DNA from: Arcanobacterium sp. | Lineage (GTDB): Bacteria; Actinomycetota; Actinomycetes; Actinomycetales; Actinomycetaceae | DNA length: 64,000 nucleotides | Reading direction: 5' to 3' | NCBI GenBank assembly: GCA_022783665.1 | Contig: JALFZJ010000063.1 | Location: 1-64,000 of the forward strand | Shown: positions 25,711 through 33,679 of the stretch, piece after piece | How positions within the stretch are numbered: position 1 is the first letter of the stretch | Layout: each line of letters starts with the position of its first letter | Notes under the pieces: model-generated | Seen by the model: only the letters and a program-made list of their open reading frames with translations | What the model was told of the DNA's origin: nothing | Databases searched by the model: none | Made by a program: the position numbers and the translations under genes

Positions 25711-26189
25711 GCGTCACGAACCAAGACACCGACATCACCTGGCGCTACGTCGACTGTCAAGGCGCTGCGATTAAAGCGCTACGTGATTACGCCACGATGG
25801 AAGCCATCATCGCCTCCACACCCGACGACCTGAAAGCAATCAAAGCCGACGTGCCCAGCTTGTCCTCACCGAAGCTGGACGGGAGCCGTGGCTGTTTCAA
25901 CCCCCCCCCACGCGAGCGAGGATCAGATCATGCGCCACATGGAACGCATCGACAACCGCACCCGCAAATACCTGCAAGCAAAGGATTACATGGACTGGTT
26001 CAGCCCCGCATGGCAAGCGCTCACCGATGAAGAGCGCACGATTCTGGAGACGTGCTTTCTCTCTGGCTATGAGTCGCTACTGATGCGATTCTTGAGTTGC
26101 AAGACCGGCTGCATGTAGAGCGCTCCACCGCCTACAACCGCAGACGCGCCGCGCTGGATCACTTCACCAGCTTGCTGTACGGACGCTGA
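25707..26189 (+). pseudogene. ArpU/DUF1492-like phage regulator with two frameshifts
   Basis: The intact product would be about 160 residues: YVDCQGAAIKALRDYATMEAII..., then SEDQIMRHMERIDNRTRKYL, then WQALTDEERTILETCFLSGYES, then an HTH-like end ILELQDRLHVERSTAYNRRRAAL. This is the pattern of late-gene transcription regulators found before the packaging genes. The frame moves at the C9 run (25901-25909; eight C would keep it open) and again near 26078, where one missing G in TCG-GCT would restore it. The ORF track shows three separate pieces. Confidence 0.75.
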
Positions 26190-26260
26190 GGCGCTTGGAC
26201 AAATCACGGACGACATCGCCTGTTTCAGTCCGGTATAGTGTAACTAGTCGAAAAATAGGT

Positions 26261-26295
26261 AAAGCCCCAAGCCACATCGGTTGGTTTGGGGCTTT
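26261..26295 (+). terminator. Hairpin between the ArpU-like gene and HNH gene
   Basis: AAAGCCCCAA pairs with TTGGGGCTTT, followed by CCTG with no long U-tract. TATAGT at 26234-26239 upstream could be a -10 for the HNH transcript, but no convincing -35 is present. Confidence 0.5.
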
Positions 26296-26321
26296 CCTGT
26301 ACCTGGCTGGAGGCGAAACCC

Positions 26322-26696
26322 ATGCCACACAAACCCGCCACCCCTTGTTCTTATCCCGGCTGCCCGCGCCTGACCCACAACCGGTATTGCGCCGAGCACG
26401 CCAAGATAGCTGAACGCAACTACCGCAAGTACGAGCGTGACCCGCAGATTGATAAACGCTACGGACGCGAGTGGCGCAGGATTCGTGCCCGTTATGTGAC
26501 TGAGCACCCATTGTGTGAACAGCGCCAAAAAGACGGGCGGTTGACTCCGACGCAGGAAGTCCACCACATTCTCCCGCTATCCAAAGGTGGGACGCATGAT
26601 TTCGAGAATTTGATGGCTTTGTGTAAACCCTGCAACTCACGTATCTCCGCGCTTGATGGGGACAGGTGGCGCACGCGGTATATTTACAAAATATAA
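26322..26696 (+). CDS. Phage HNH endonuclease
   Basis: A 124-residue HNH nuclease. An N-terminal zinc knuckle (CSYPGCPRLTHNRYCAEH) is followed by the core VHHILPLSKGG...NLMALCKPCNSR. In temperate phages such a gene usually sits just before the small terminase subunit and assists cos cleavage and packaging. Here the phage stops: beyond the stop codon the DNA turns AT-rich and encodes an unrelated toxin locus. The last residues (RYIYKI) look unlike the family end and may come from the junction. Start ATG 26322 after GGAGGCG. Confidence 0.85.
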   Translation: MPHKPATPCSYPGCPRLTHNRYCAEHAKIAERNYRKYERDPQIDKRYGREWRRIRARYVTEHPLCEQRQKDGRLTPTQEVHHILPLSKGGTHDFENLMALCKPCNSRISALDGDRWRTRYIYKI

Positions 26697-26776
26697 TTGC
26701 TTTCTAAATAAAGAAACGCCTAGAGTCGATATCACTGCCGCGCGGTAGATCTCACCCAACACGACAGGAGATTGAT

Positions 26777-28039
26777 TTGAACATTTTTCCAATAAAACGA
26801 CGCGTCTCGTGCATTGCTTCAGCTACAGCAGCGTCACTCATGATTACTGCTCTAGGAGCCATTCCCGCAACGGCAACTGAGATTAACACAGTTGCCGTCA
26901 GTGAAATGTCTGCTACCGAAGCCGTTCAACACGTTTCCCATATTCTAGATATCGCCGACATTGACGGGGAAGCGCCCGTATCCACATTGGCTATCGATGA
27001 CGTTGATTCATTGATTGGCGAGGACGACCTTACGGGTGAAGCAGAAGTTGATTTATCCGAAATATACGGAGATAACTTCTCTCTCGAGCTGGCGGATAGC
27101 AACGACCAGAAATCCGTGTCTGGCGACTTTGCGGTAATAGAAAGTGACAATAATGGTTTAAAACATCTCGTGCAACAGCTTCCCGAGGGCGCTACTAGGC
27201 TTTTGACACTAGCGGATGATACGTATACCGACAATAGCATCCACGAATACGAATACGATACTTCTTTGCCCGATGGACAGTGGTTGCATCTTTTTGAAGA
27301 TGGGACTGTGGGGATACTGGCAGATGCCAACGCTTTCCCAGCAGAATACCTCAGCCCCGAAGAATCTGCGGATTTACTCTCCAGTATGCTGCCGGATGGC
27401 ACATACCTAGATGAAGAATCACTTGCATCTTTAGAAGAGACCACGGATCTTCCAGATGGAACCGTACTAGTAGGTTTATTTGCTCAACCTTGGGCTATTG
27501 ACGCTAATGGCGCAGCACTGCCAACTACTTTTTCGGTCAAGGATAACCATCTGATCCAGCAAGTAGATACATCCGAAGCTGTATTCCCAGTAGTAGCTGA
27601 CCCACTTCCTCTTGTGCCTATTGCTCTAGTGTCACTCGCACGGATACTTGCACCTCACGTTGTACGCGCATTTGTTGCTCAAACCATTCGAGTAGGGGCC
27701 AAAGCAACAATTAGTGGAGGGTATAGAACATTTCAAGCATTTAAGAACGCGTATGGCGTTAAAAAAGGATACCAATGGCACCATATTGTTGAGCAGGCCA
27801 CTATTAAAAAACGCGGCTTTGACGCGCGATGGATTCACAATAAAAACAATCTAGTACAGATTCCTACTGCGGTTCACCAGAAGTGCATTAACTCATGGAT
27901 GTCAAAGAAAGGCATTAGGAAGTTTGGTGCTGCCACAGGCAAGAATCAGACGTTACGGCAATGGATTCACTCTCAAAAATTCGAGAAGCAACACAGCGTT
28001 GGTGTGGCTTTATTGAAGTATTGTGGCGTGTCGCTTTAA
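26777..28039 (+). CDS. Secreted polymorphic-type toxin with C-terminal HNH-like nuclease
   Basis: A 420-residue protein, TTG start with GGAG 5 bp ahead. A Sec signal peptide (basic KRR, hydrophobic SATAASLMITALGAI, cleavage near ATA-TE, about residue 34) leads to a long acidic region. FPVVADP at about 270, a motif frequently placed before toxin tips in Gram-positive secreted toxins, comes next, then a hydrophobic patch. The tip has YQWHHIVEQ (HH nuclease signature), IHNKNNLVQIP and a trailing His/Asn pattern, like WHH/HNH-type toxins. The DUF1963 gene 17 bp downstream is the natural immunity partner. Target (DNA or RNA) and export route are not proven. The locus is more AT-rich than its surroundings and probably acquired. 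Confidence 0.75.
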   Translation: MNIFPIKRRVSCIASATAASLMITALGAIPATATEINTVAVSEMSATEAVQHVSHILDIADIDGEAPVSTLAIDDVDSLIGEDDLTGEAEVDLSEIYGDNFSLELADSNDQKSVSGDFAVIESDNNGLKHLVQQLPEGATRLLTLADDTYTDNSIHEYEYDTSLPDGQWLHLFEDGTVGILADANAFPAEYLSPEESADLLSSMLPDGTYLDEESLASLEETTDLPDGTVLVGLFAQPWAIDANGAALPTTFSVKDNHLIQQVDTSEAVFPVVADPLPLVPIALVSLARILAPHVVRAFVAQTIRVGAKATISGGYRTFQAFKNAYGVKKGYQWHHIVEQATIKKRGFDARWIHNKNNLVQIPTAVHQKCINSWMSKKGIRKFGAATGKNQTLRQWIHSQKFEKQHSVGVALLKYCGVSL

Positions 28040-28056
28040 CTAGGAGGAGATAACCT

Positions 28057-28917
28057 ATGCTTCCTGTTAGTGGATTCAAAGATGACGTGAGGAAGTGGCT
28101 TTCAAGCCGGGGGGCAACTGGCTTAATACCGCAGCCGTGTTTTCTGTTTTCTGAGGCGTCCTTTGAACCAGGGGATGCCAGCTTAGCCGATTACTTCACC
28201 AGCGGTGTGTGGATTTCTTGGCTTGGAGGTCCTGGAATTTCCGGGATTGACTGGCCGCACAATACTGCGGGTAAGCCCTTGGCTCACGTTGCTTCTTTTT
28301 GCTTGAGTGAAGCGCAACCTCATCCCGAAATGGCGGCTTCTTGGGGAAACTATTGCGCTCTACCGGAAGGTTTTCTAGAGATTTATCACGACTTGGAAAC
28401 CTACGGCAGTGAGAGCGAGGATGCGAAGAATGCCGGATGGCTTGTGAGGTATATTCCCAGCATACAAGGCTTAGATTTAGTGAGTCCAAGTAGCGTGTCA
28501 GAGCCTATCTCCGGGGAGGAATGTCAACAAGGGCTCCTCATGCCCGGTTTTACCCTACCCGCATATCCCGATGTCTCTTCTGCTAACGACGTTACATTTG
28601 AGGCATGGGAACACTGCATTGAAGATCTCCAGCAAACTTGGCACGAACAACGCTTCGGTCAAAAAACCGATTACGCCATCCCATTTACGCATCTTGGTGG
28701 GCACTCATGGAATGGAAAGACAGGAATTGAAGAACTACTCCAGATCGTTCTTCCTATTACTGATTCTGATACGCATGTTTTACTGGCAACAGTAGAATCT
28801 TGGACTGCACTTAATGGCTGGTTTGGAGACGCTGGAAATCTAGAAGTATGGATTCGACAAAGCGACTTAACGAAGCTTGATTTCTCCCATGCATGGTGTC
28901 TAATCAGAACCGACTAG
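28057..28917 (+). CDS. DUF1963 (YwqG-like) protein, probable immunity protein
   Basis: A 286-residue cytosolic protein with the DUF1963 style: PCFLFSEASFEPGD near the N-terminus, PLAHVASFCLSEAQPH, and LGGHSWNGKTGIEELLQIVLPI with HVLLATVES in the C-terminal half. DUF1963/YwqG proteins are recurrent immunity proteins in polymorphic toxin systems. It follows the toxin by 17 bp with a strong AGGAGGAG Shine-Dalgarno, and both share a downstream terminator, so toxin and antidote form a two-gene unit. It has no signal peptide, as expected for a protector of the producer. Confidence 0.72.
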   Translation: MLPVSGFKDDVRKWLSSRGATGLIPQPCFLFSEASFEPGDASLADYFTSGVWISWLGGPGISGIDWPHNTAGKPLAHVASFCLSEAQPHPEMAASWGNYCALPEGFLEIYHDLETYGSESEDAKNAGWLVRYIPSIQGLDLVSPSSVSEPISGEECQQGLLMPGFTLPAYPDVSSANDVTFEAWEHCIEDLQQTWHEQRFGQKTDYAIPFTHLGGHSWNGKTGIEELLQIVLPITDSDTHVLLATVESWTALNGWFGDAGNLEVWIRQSDLTKLDFSHAWCLIRTD

Positions 28918-28933
28918 AGTGCACTGATTCCAT

Positions 28934-28970
28934 ATGAGGGTAGCTGACAATAATTGTTAGCTACCCTCAT
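28934..28970 (+). terminator. Rho-independent-type terminator of the toxin/immunity unit
   Basis: A 17-bp stem, ATGAGGGTAGCTGACAA with TTGTTAGCTACCCTCAT, closes on a 3-nt loop (one G-T wobble) 17 bp after the immunity stop, followed by GTTCTT. Confidence 0.8.
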
Positions 28971-29126
28971 GTTCTTAGGTAGGGGCCCTCGAATCTCTAC
29001 GAGCTTGTCACAGGTCAGCGGGCTGAGCCCCTCGCACACAAAAACTTGGAATCAAACGGGGTATTGACCTGTACTGAACCCTGAAAGTTGGACGGTTATT
29101 TGTTCAGTTTTAGGGTAGGGGGTGTT

Positions 29127-29627
29127 ATGCGTCCTGATAGTTCGTTGTCGGTGGAGCAGCGAGAGGCGGCTGTTGATTCGTTTGAGGCGGGGTATGGCTC
29201 TCGAGCCACAGCGAGAAAACTTGGGTTGCCGTTTCGGCCGGTGAATCTTCTTTATGACAGGTGGGTTATGCATGGGAGAATGGCGCTTGTGGCACGTGAT
29301 ACGAAAGCTGTTTACTCGTGGGAGTTCAAGCGCTCGGTTGTTGCTCGTTTTCTTGCTGGTGAGAGTGCGAGGCAGTTGGCGGCAGAGTTTAATTTTTCTT
29401 CGGTTGATATCGTGTATTCCTGGGTGCGGGTGTGGCGTTTAGCTGGTGATGAGGGCTTACGCCCGAAAAGGCGTGGTAGGAAGCCGAAAACGTTGATTGC
29501 TAGCCCTGATCCCGAGAGGAGCGCGACGGTTCCGGATGCTGCGTTAATTGAGGAGAATACGAGGTTAAAAGCAGAGGTAGCGTATTTGAAAAAATTACGA
29601 GATCTGAGGGATCAGGGGCAAGGCTAA
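29127..29627 (+). CDS. IS3-family transposase OrfA
   Basis: A 166-residue helix-turn-helix protein. It has two HTH-like units (SVEQREAAVDSFEAGYGSRATARKLG and WEFKRSVVARFLAGESARQLAAEF), a basic linker PKRRGRKPK, then a leucine-zipper-like coil LIEENTRLKAEVAYLKKL, as in IS150-type OrfA. Start ATG 29127. It ends at TAA 29625, in the same frame as OrfB, which continues directly behind the stop. IS3 elements normally use a -1 shift, so either this TAA is a mutation or the fusion is made another way. Confidence 0.8.
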   Translation: MRPDSSLSVEQREAAVDSFEAGYGSRATARKLGLPFRPVNLLYDRWVMHGRMALVARDTKAVYSWEFKRSVVARFLAGESARQLAAEFNFSSVDIVYSWVRVWRLAGDEGLRPKRRGRKPKTLIASPDPERSATVPDAALIEENTRLKAEVAYLKKLRDLRDQGQG

Positions 29628-29636
29628 AAGACCCGT

Positions 29637-30484
29637 GTGGTTGCCACTCTCAGATCTGAATACCCGTTGCCGGTACTGTTACAGGTAGCCAATCTGGCGC
29701 GATCGACGTTCTATTATCAGCTGGGGCAGATGCAGGCTCAGGACCGGCATGTGAAGGTGAAACAGGCGATTCGGAAGATTTTCGATAAAAGCCATCAGCG
29801 TTATGGTTATCGCCGTGTTCGGCTTCAGCTGCTGCGTGATGGGTGGTGTGTGTCGCGCAAGCTTGTTGCTAAGTTGATGAGGCAGCTCGGTTTACGCTCT
29901 AAAACGAGGAAGCGTAAGTGTTACAACTCTTACCGCGGTACAACGTCACGTCGGGCTGATAATCATTTAGATCGGCGGTTTGCCACGGAAAAGCCGAATC
30001 AACAATGGGTCTCCGATATTACCCAGTTCCAGATCTCGGGGCAGAAGCTGTATTTGTCTGCGGTGATGGATTTGTGTGATCATTCGATTCTTGCTCACAC
30101 TCTTTCGGTGTCTCCTACAACGAAAGTGTCCGCGTTGAGCCTGAAAATGCTTTTCGTGTAGCGGGTGATCCTGAAGGTGTTCTTGTTCATACTGATCAGG
30201 GTTATCACTATCAGCACCAGTCATGGATCAGTCAGCTAGTTGAGCATCAGTGCGTTCAATCCATGAGCCGTAAGGGCAATTGTTACGATAACTCCGTGAT
30301 GGAGAACTTCTTTTCTCACTTGAAAGAAGAAATGTTCAACAATGACTCATTCGCTTCCATCAGCGAGCTACGCGCAGCGATTGACGAGTACATACAGTGG
30401 TACAACACTGAGCGTATGCAAGAACGGCTCGGAGGGATGACCCCAAACGAATACCGGCAACACGCACTAACCACCATCGGATAG
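29637..30484 (+). pseudogene. IS3-family transposase OrfB, frameshifted
   Basis: DDE integrase: VLLQVANLARSTFYYQ, HQRYGYRRVRLQL, QQWVSDITQF (first Asp) and YLSAVMDLCDHSILAH (second Asp region) are in the first frame (to 30161). The rest, VLVHTDQGYHYQ and SRKGNCYDNSVMENFFSHLKEE (catalytic Glu), lies in another frame. The switch falls at about 30141-30145, where SL-ENAFRVAGDP is expected; one lost base after AGCCT explains it. Confidence 0.82.
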
Positions 30485-30569
30485 AATCACACTGTCCAAG
30501 AATTGGGGTTCAGTACAATGATGTGCTAGGTGTTTACTGTAAAATACAGCATAATTTGGGGGTCTTATC

Positions 30570-31061
30570 ATGGAATTCGGATCGTTGGGTGAGTGGGCTG
30601 GGGTAATTGTCGCGCTCCCAGCTCTTGTGGTGTCGTTTTACTCGATCAGACAATCTAAAGAAACTAGCGAAGATGTAGAGAAGCAAAAAGCGGTGATTGA
30701 AGAACAATTAAATACTTTTAAGGCATGGCGTGAATCATTTGACAGTGAGAAAGCTGCCCAAATAGCGGCGTGGTGGGCAGTCAGAGGCGACAACGAATGG
30801 GGAGTAGCCATCAGGAATGAAAGAGCTTTGGTTCGCGATCTTGTGATAGAGCAGCATGGCAGCTATGCTGGAGATCTGACCGCGAACGAGTTGCCGCCCG
30901 GTCTTTTCTTCGCTCCTTCTAAGGGGGATACTTGGAAGATTAGTTCTGTCAAAGAGGAGGACATTTCTCCAGTTTCTAAATCCCGGAAACACAGCATCCA
31001 GCGGGTATCCTATACGGATGTGCTCGGCAAAAAATGCACCTATCTCATGCGTGAGAAGTAG
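30570..31061 (+). CDS. Hypothetical protein with N-terminal membrane anchor
   Basis: A 163-residue protein. GVIVALPALVVSFYSI (about residues 11-26) is a likely membrane helix. It is followed by a short coiled coil (KETSEDVEKQKAVIEEQLNTFKAWRESFD) and a mixed soluble domain with AAWWAVRGDNEWGVAIRN and KISSVKEEDISPV. I recognise no family. The layout (anchor, coil, small cytosolic domain) occurs in many mobile-element accessory proteins. ATG 30570 with GGGGGT upstream. It stands alone between IS elements. Confidence 0.65.
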   Translation: MEFGSLGEWAGVIVALPALVVSFYSIRQSKETSEDVEKQKAVIEEQLNTFKAWRESFDSEKAAQIAAWWAVRGDNEWGVAIRNERALVRDLVIEQHGSYAGDLTANELPPGLFFAPSKGDTWKISSVKEEDISPVSKSRKHSIQRVSYTDVLGKKCTYLMREK

Positions 31062-31106
31062 CTGCGATGTAGCAGGTATCTTTATAGATTTAAACCCTGG
31101 CCGTAA

Positions 31107-31286
31107 GGACAGCTACGACACATCAATAACGACATTGATGCCGACTATTTCGAAGCCAGGCTTAACGCAGTCGAAGCTGATTGCGATATTGATGATGCAA
31201 GCCTCGAATCTAGCCGCAACGTTGCTCGAGCCAACCAGAAGTTGATCAACACTGGTTACGCAGCTCGAGAGGCTGGTGCCACTTAG
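31107..31286 (+). pseudogene. C-terminal remnant of an unrecognised gene
   Basis: An open frame begins behind TAA 31104 without a start codon and ends at TAG 31284. It gives a clearly protein-like tail: LRHINNDIDADYFEARLNA, then DIDDASLESSRNVARANQKL and YAAREAGAT. The composition (acidic, amphipathic) differs from the shadow frames around it. The 5' part is missing, so it was probably cut during IS rearrangement. The stretch from 31290 to 31417 shows nothing else. Confidence 0.4.
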
Positions 31287-31419
31287 CAAACCATCGGTGT
31301 CGAGTCTCGGCATCACCCGCCAAGTCACCCACGCCAAATACCCCATCATCTAGCTGGCTCGCGTAGCCGCGACATAGCAGATGAGAGCTTCATCATATTC
31401 GCCTGGACCTGACCCCTTG

Positions 31420-31563
31420 TTGGTGGACACCTGATACCCGGCCCTGTTGGGTTGGGGAGAAAGGTAATCTACCCTCATGCCTAGGTACTCCGAACAGTTC
31501 AAGCGTGATACCGTTGTCCTTGGAGTGCTCCGGGTTTTCGGACCATTTGACTTGAGTGTCTAA
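31420..31563 (+). mobile_element. 5' end fragment of another IS3-type element
   Basis: A leader typical of an IS end (TGGTGGACACCTGATACC) is followed by ATG 31477 and MPRYSEQFKRD, the classic start of an IS3 OrfA. It diverges after about 12 residues, at about 31513, where the flank of the next IS begins. Only the end and first codons remain. Confidence 0.5.
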
Positions 31564-31597
31564 CAGAAAGCCCCACAAGGGCTGGAAAGATAGACAC

Positions 31598-31879
31598 GTG
31601 AAGAAGTTTTCGAAAAATACACCCGAGCAGATCGTGGCCAAGCTTGAACAAATCGTCACACTGCGCGATGGTGGAGCCACCATCAGCCAAGCATGCCGTG
31701 AAGTCGGGATCAGTGAGGCCACATTCCACCGCTGGCAGCGGGAATATGGAGCCATGTCTCGTACTGAGGCCCGTGAATTCAAAGCACTGCGTGATCGTGT
31801 CGCTCGCCTGGAACGTCTGCTGGGGCAAGCCGAGCGGGAAAAAGCAGCAATGCGGGAGCTGATCGAGGGAAAATTTTAA
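31598..31879 (+). CDS. IS3-family transposase OrfA of a second element
   Basis: A 93-residue OrfA starting at GTG 31598 (KKFSKNTPEQIVAKLEQI). It has an HTH (ATISQACREVGISEATFHRW) and a coiled coil (FKALRDRVARLERLLGQAEREKAAM), as in IS3-family elements of the IS407/IS2 type. This gene is intact, but its OrfB partner directly downstream is not, so the element cannot move on its own. Confidence 0.75.
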   Translation: MKKFSKNTPEQIVAKLEQIVTLRDGGATISQACREVGISEATFHRWQREYGAMSRTEAREFKALRDRVARLERLLGQAEREKAAMRELIEGKF

Positions 31880-32566
31880 GCCCGGACCGCCGCCATGAGG
31901 CCGTGCATTACCTGATATCAAAGGGGTATACACAGCGTCTGGCCTGTCGGGTAGCCGGGCTATCACGCAGCTCGTATGGACGTCATCGTGTTATGGCCAG
32001 CCAGTCATCACAGTCGGATAAATATGCCGATCTGCGGGCATGACTAGTACGGTTTGCTGATGAGCATCATCGATGGGGCTATCGGCGGGCCTGGAAGCGT
32101 GCCCAGGCTGAAGGCTGGGATGTTGGTCGTGAGACTGTCCGTCGCTTGTGGCGGGCAGAGAATTTGCGGGTTGTTCCACGGCGCAAGGGTAAACGACTAA
32201 GGGCGGGGATTAGTCCTGAGCAGCAGGTCAAGGCTGATCATCCTGGGCATGTGTGGGCGCTGGATTTCCAGTTTGATTCCGACTGGCGGGGTCGGGCAAT
32301 CAAGATCTGCAACATTGTTGATGATTCACTCGTGAGCATGTCAGGTTTACTCTGGGGCGTACGGTGACTGCCAAAGATGTCATTGAGTTGCTTGATGTTG
32401 CTGTGGTGGAGCGGGGCTGTCCTGACGTGCTGCGGATGGATAATGAGCCGGAGTTCATTTCTCGTGCCTTAGCCCAGGTGGTCTGATGAGGTCGGTGCTG
32501 TGAGGGCGTTTATTCCGCCTGGTCAGCCGTGGTGTAACGGGTTTGTGGAGTCGTTTCACAATCGGA
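31880..32566 (+). pseudogene. OrfB integrase of the second IS3 element, heavily mutated
   Basis: Continuous similarity is spread over three frames: HEAVHYLISKGYTQRLACRVAGLSR, RWGYRRAWKRAQAEGW, GHVWALDFQFDSDW (first Asp), DVLRMDNEPEFIS (second Asp) and PPGQPWCNGFVESFHNRMRD (Glu). I count a TGG-to-TGA nonsense change at 32041, a lost T near 32327 and an extra G near 32480. It ends abruptly at 32567, where an inverted copy of its own 5' end begins. Confidence 0.78.
31890..31969 (+). repeat. Left arm of an 80-bp inverted repeat (start of orfB)
   Basis: This stretch, coding for the N-terminus of OrfB (CATGAGGCCGTGCATTACCT onward), is repeated in reverse complement at 32567-32646 with one internal mismatch. 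The arms are about 600 bp apart. Confidence 0.85.
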
Positions 32567-32646
32567 TGCGTGATAGCCCGGCTACCCGACAGGCCAGACG
32601 CTGTGTATACCCCTTCGATATCAGGTAATGCACGGCCTCATGGCGC
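32567..32646 (-). repeat. Right arm of the 80-bp inverted repeat
   Basis: Reverse complement of 31890-31969: TGCGTGATAGCCCGGCTACC through TGCACGGCCTCATGGCG. It is fused exactly to the truncated 3' end of orfB. One end of this arm marks the orfB break and the other abuts an IS256-type fragment, so a second copy of the element probably recombined here in opposite orientation. Confidence 0.85.
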
Positions 32647-32705
32647 GGTTGGAGGGTGTCAGATTGTTTGTGTAAGTGGTCAGTCGAGGAGAAAGAGGAT
32701 TGACT

Positions 32706-33042
32706 ATGACTATGATGGATGTTTCAGGTTCTGAGTCAGAGGCTCGCAGGCTGCGCCGGGAGTTGATTGATGATGATTTGCTTGATCGTTTGGTTGAGTC
32801 GAGTTCTGAGCGGGGGGATGAAGGCTGAACTTACCGATCATCTTGGCTATGGCAAGCATGATCCGGCTGGGCGTGGTAGTGGGAACTCACGTAACGGGAC
32901 AAGCCCGAAGACGGTAAAGACGGAAGTTGGTTCGGTCACAATTGATCAGCCTCGTGATCGTGCTGGGACGTTTAAGTCGCATCTTGTCCCGCCCGGTCAG
33001 CGACGTTTGCGGGTTTGGATGACATGATTATCTCGCTGCACG
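32706..33042 (+). pseudogene. IS256-family (mutator) transposase remnant
   Basis: The N-terminus starts at ATG 32706 (ELIDDDLLDRLVESSSERG) and then loses about 25 residues and the frame. It resumes as GMKAELTDHLGYGKHDP, RNGTSPKTVKTEVGSVTIDQPRDRAG and SHLVPPGQRR. A further one-base loss near 33010 shifts to SGLDDMIISL. None of the DDE residues survive. Confidence 0.75.
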
Positions 33043-33043
33043 T

Positions 33044-33372
33044 TCCATGCGTTTAACCAGGTCAAACGCTATACCACCACACGCTCACGCACCCAATGTG
33101 GCAGGGAACTCTACCGGATAGGCATTGACCTTTTACACGTGAAAACACCCGCAGCACGCGCCGCGTGGATTGATAGCTTTAACGCATGGCATGATCGATG
33201 GAGCAGGTTCCTGAGTGAGAAAACCCGTAACGATCAGGGCAGGCTCTTTGATAAACACGAGCGGCTCGTCAAAGCCTACAACAGCCTGGCAAAGCTGGTG
33301 AGCGATGGAACCTTGTTCACCTTTCTTGACACAGACCTCCACCCCTGGGGACAGACCTGTCAGTTTCGCTAG
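33044..33372 (+). pseudogene. Fragment of an IS1249-like transposase
   Basis: The open frame FHAFNQVKRYTTTRSRTQCG, then LYRIGIDLLHVKTPAARAAWIDSF and LVSDGTLFTFLDTDLHP aligns by eye with the middle of the intact transposase at 297-1355 (VHIQRNIRTITTIRPKTQQHK, YHLGLDLTKITT, DGVLFAFLEKD). It is a related but diverged transposase. Both ends are missing, and the frame is lost just before the catalytic Glu region. Confidence 0.68.
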
Positions 33373-33374
33373 CC

Positions 33375-33679
33375 GAATAATGAGGTCTTTCAGTGAGCGA
33401 GTACGCTCTTCGTCGCGATGCTGGTCGCCACTAAAGACGGCGATGTCGACCGGATAAGTCTTCGCCCGGTGCGACGGGCGCGCCTTCACGTGCCACTGGG
33501 GCCTTGTGCGGATGTGCCCCTTGGGGTAGCCGTAGTCCTCGACAAGTTGGCGGGCAAACGGCTGGACCGCGAGCAGCTCTTCAGGCTTGGCAGGCACCTG
33601 GATGCCGGAGTATAGTGACGACCTTGCCGTCCGGCGCTTCGTCGCCGCTGGGGACTGCCACTGCGGCCTGCTCGCTCAC
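33375..33679 (-). pseudogene. N-terminal remnant of a type I restriction R-subunit-like gene
   Basis: Read on the minus strand, GTG 33679 overlaps the ychF stop (GTGA) and gives [20 protein letters not shown]. After a one-base shift it continues as SGIQVPAKPEELLAVQPFAR, YGYPKGHIRTRPQWHV and KTYPVDIAVFSGDQHRDEER. This is the HSDR_N-type nuclease N-terminus, whose next block (vvvECK) is missing. The break at about 33380 abuts IS debris. With the broken hsdM at 1971 it may mark the remains of type I R-M loci at both edges of the accessory region. Confidence 0.62.

Larger units (their letters stand above)
29070..30517 (+). mobile_element. IS3-family (IS150-like) element, defective
   Basis: Terminal inverted repeats: TGTACTGAACCC with a further TTGGAC block at 29070-29094, matched by GTCCAAG...GGGTTCAGTACA ending at 30517. 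It carries orfA and orfB of the IS150 subgroup. No matching 3-4 bp target duplication is obvious (ACC outside left, ATG outside right). The orfB frame is broken, so it is probably immobile unless complemented. Confidence 0.8.
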
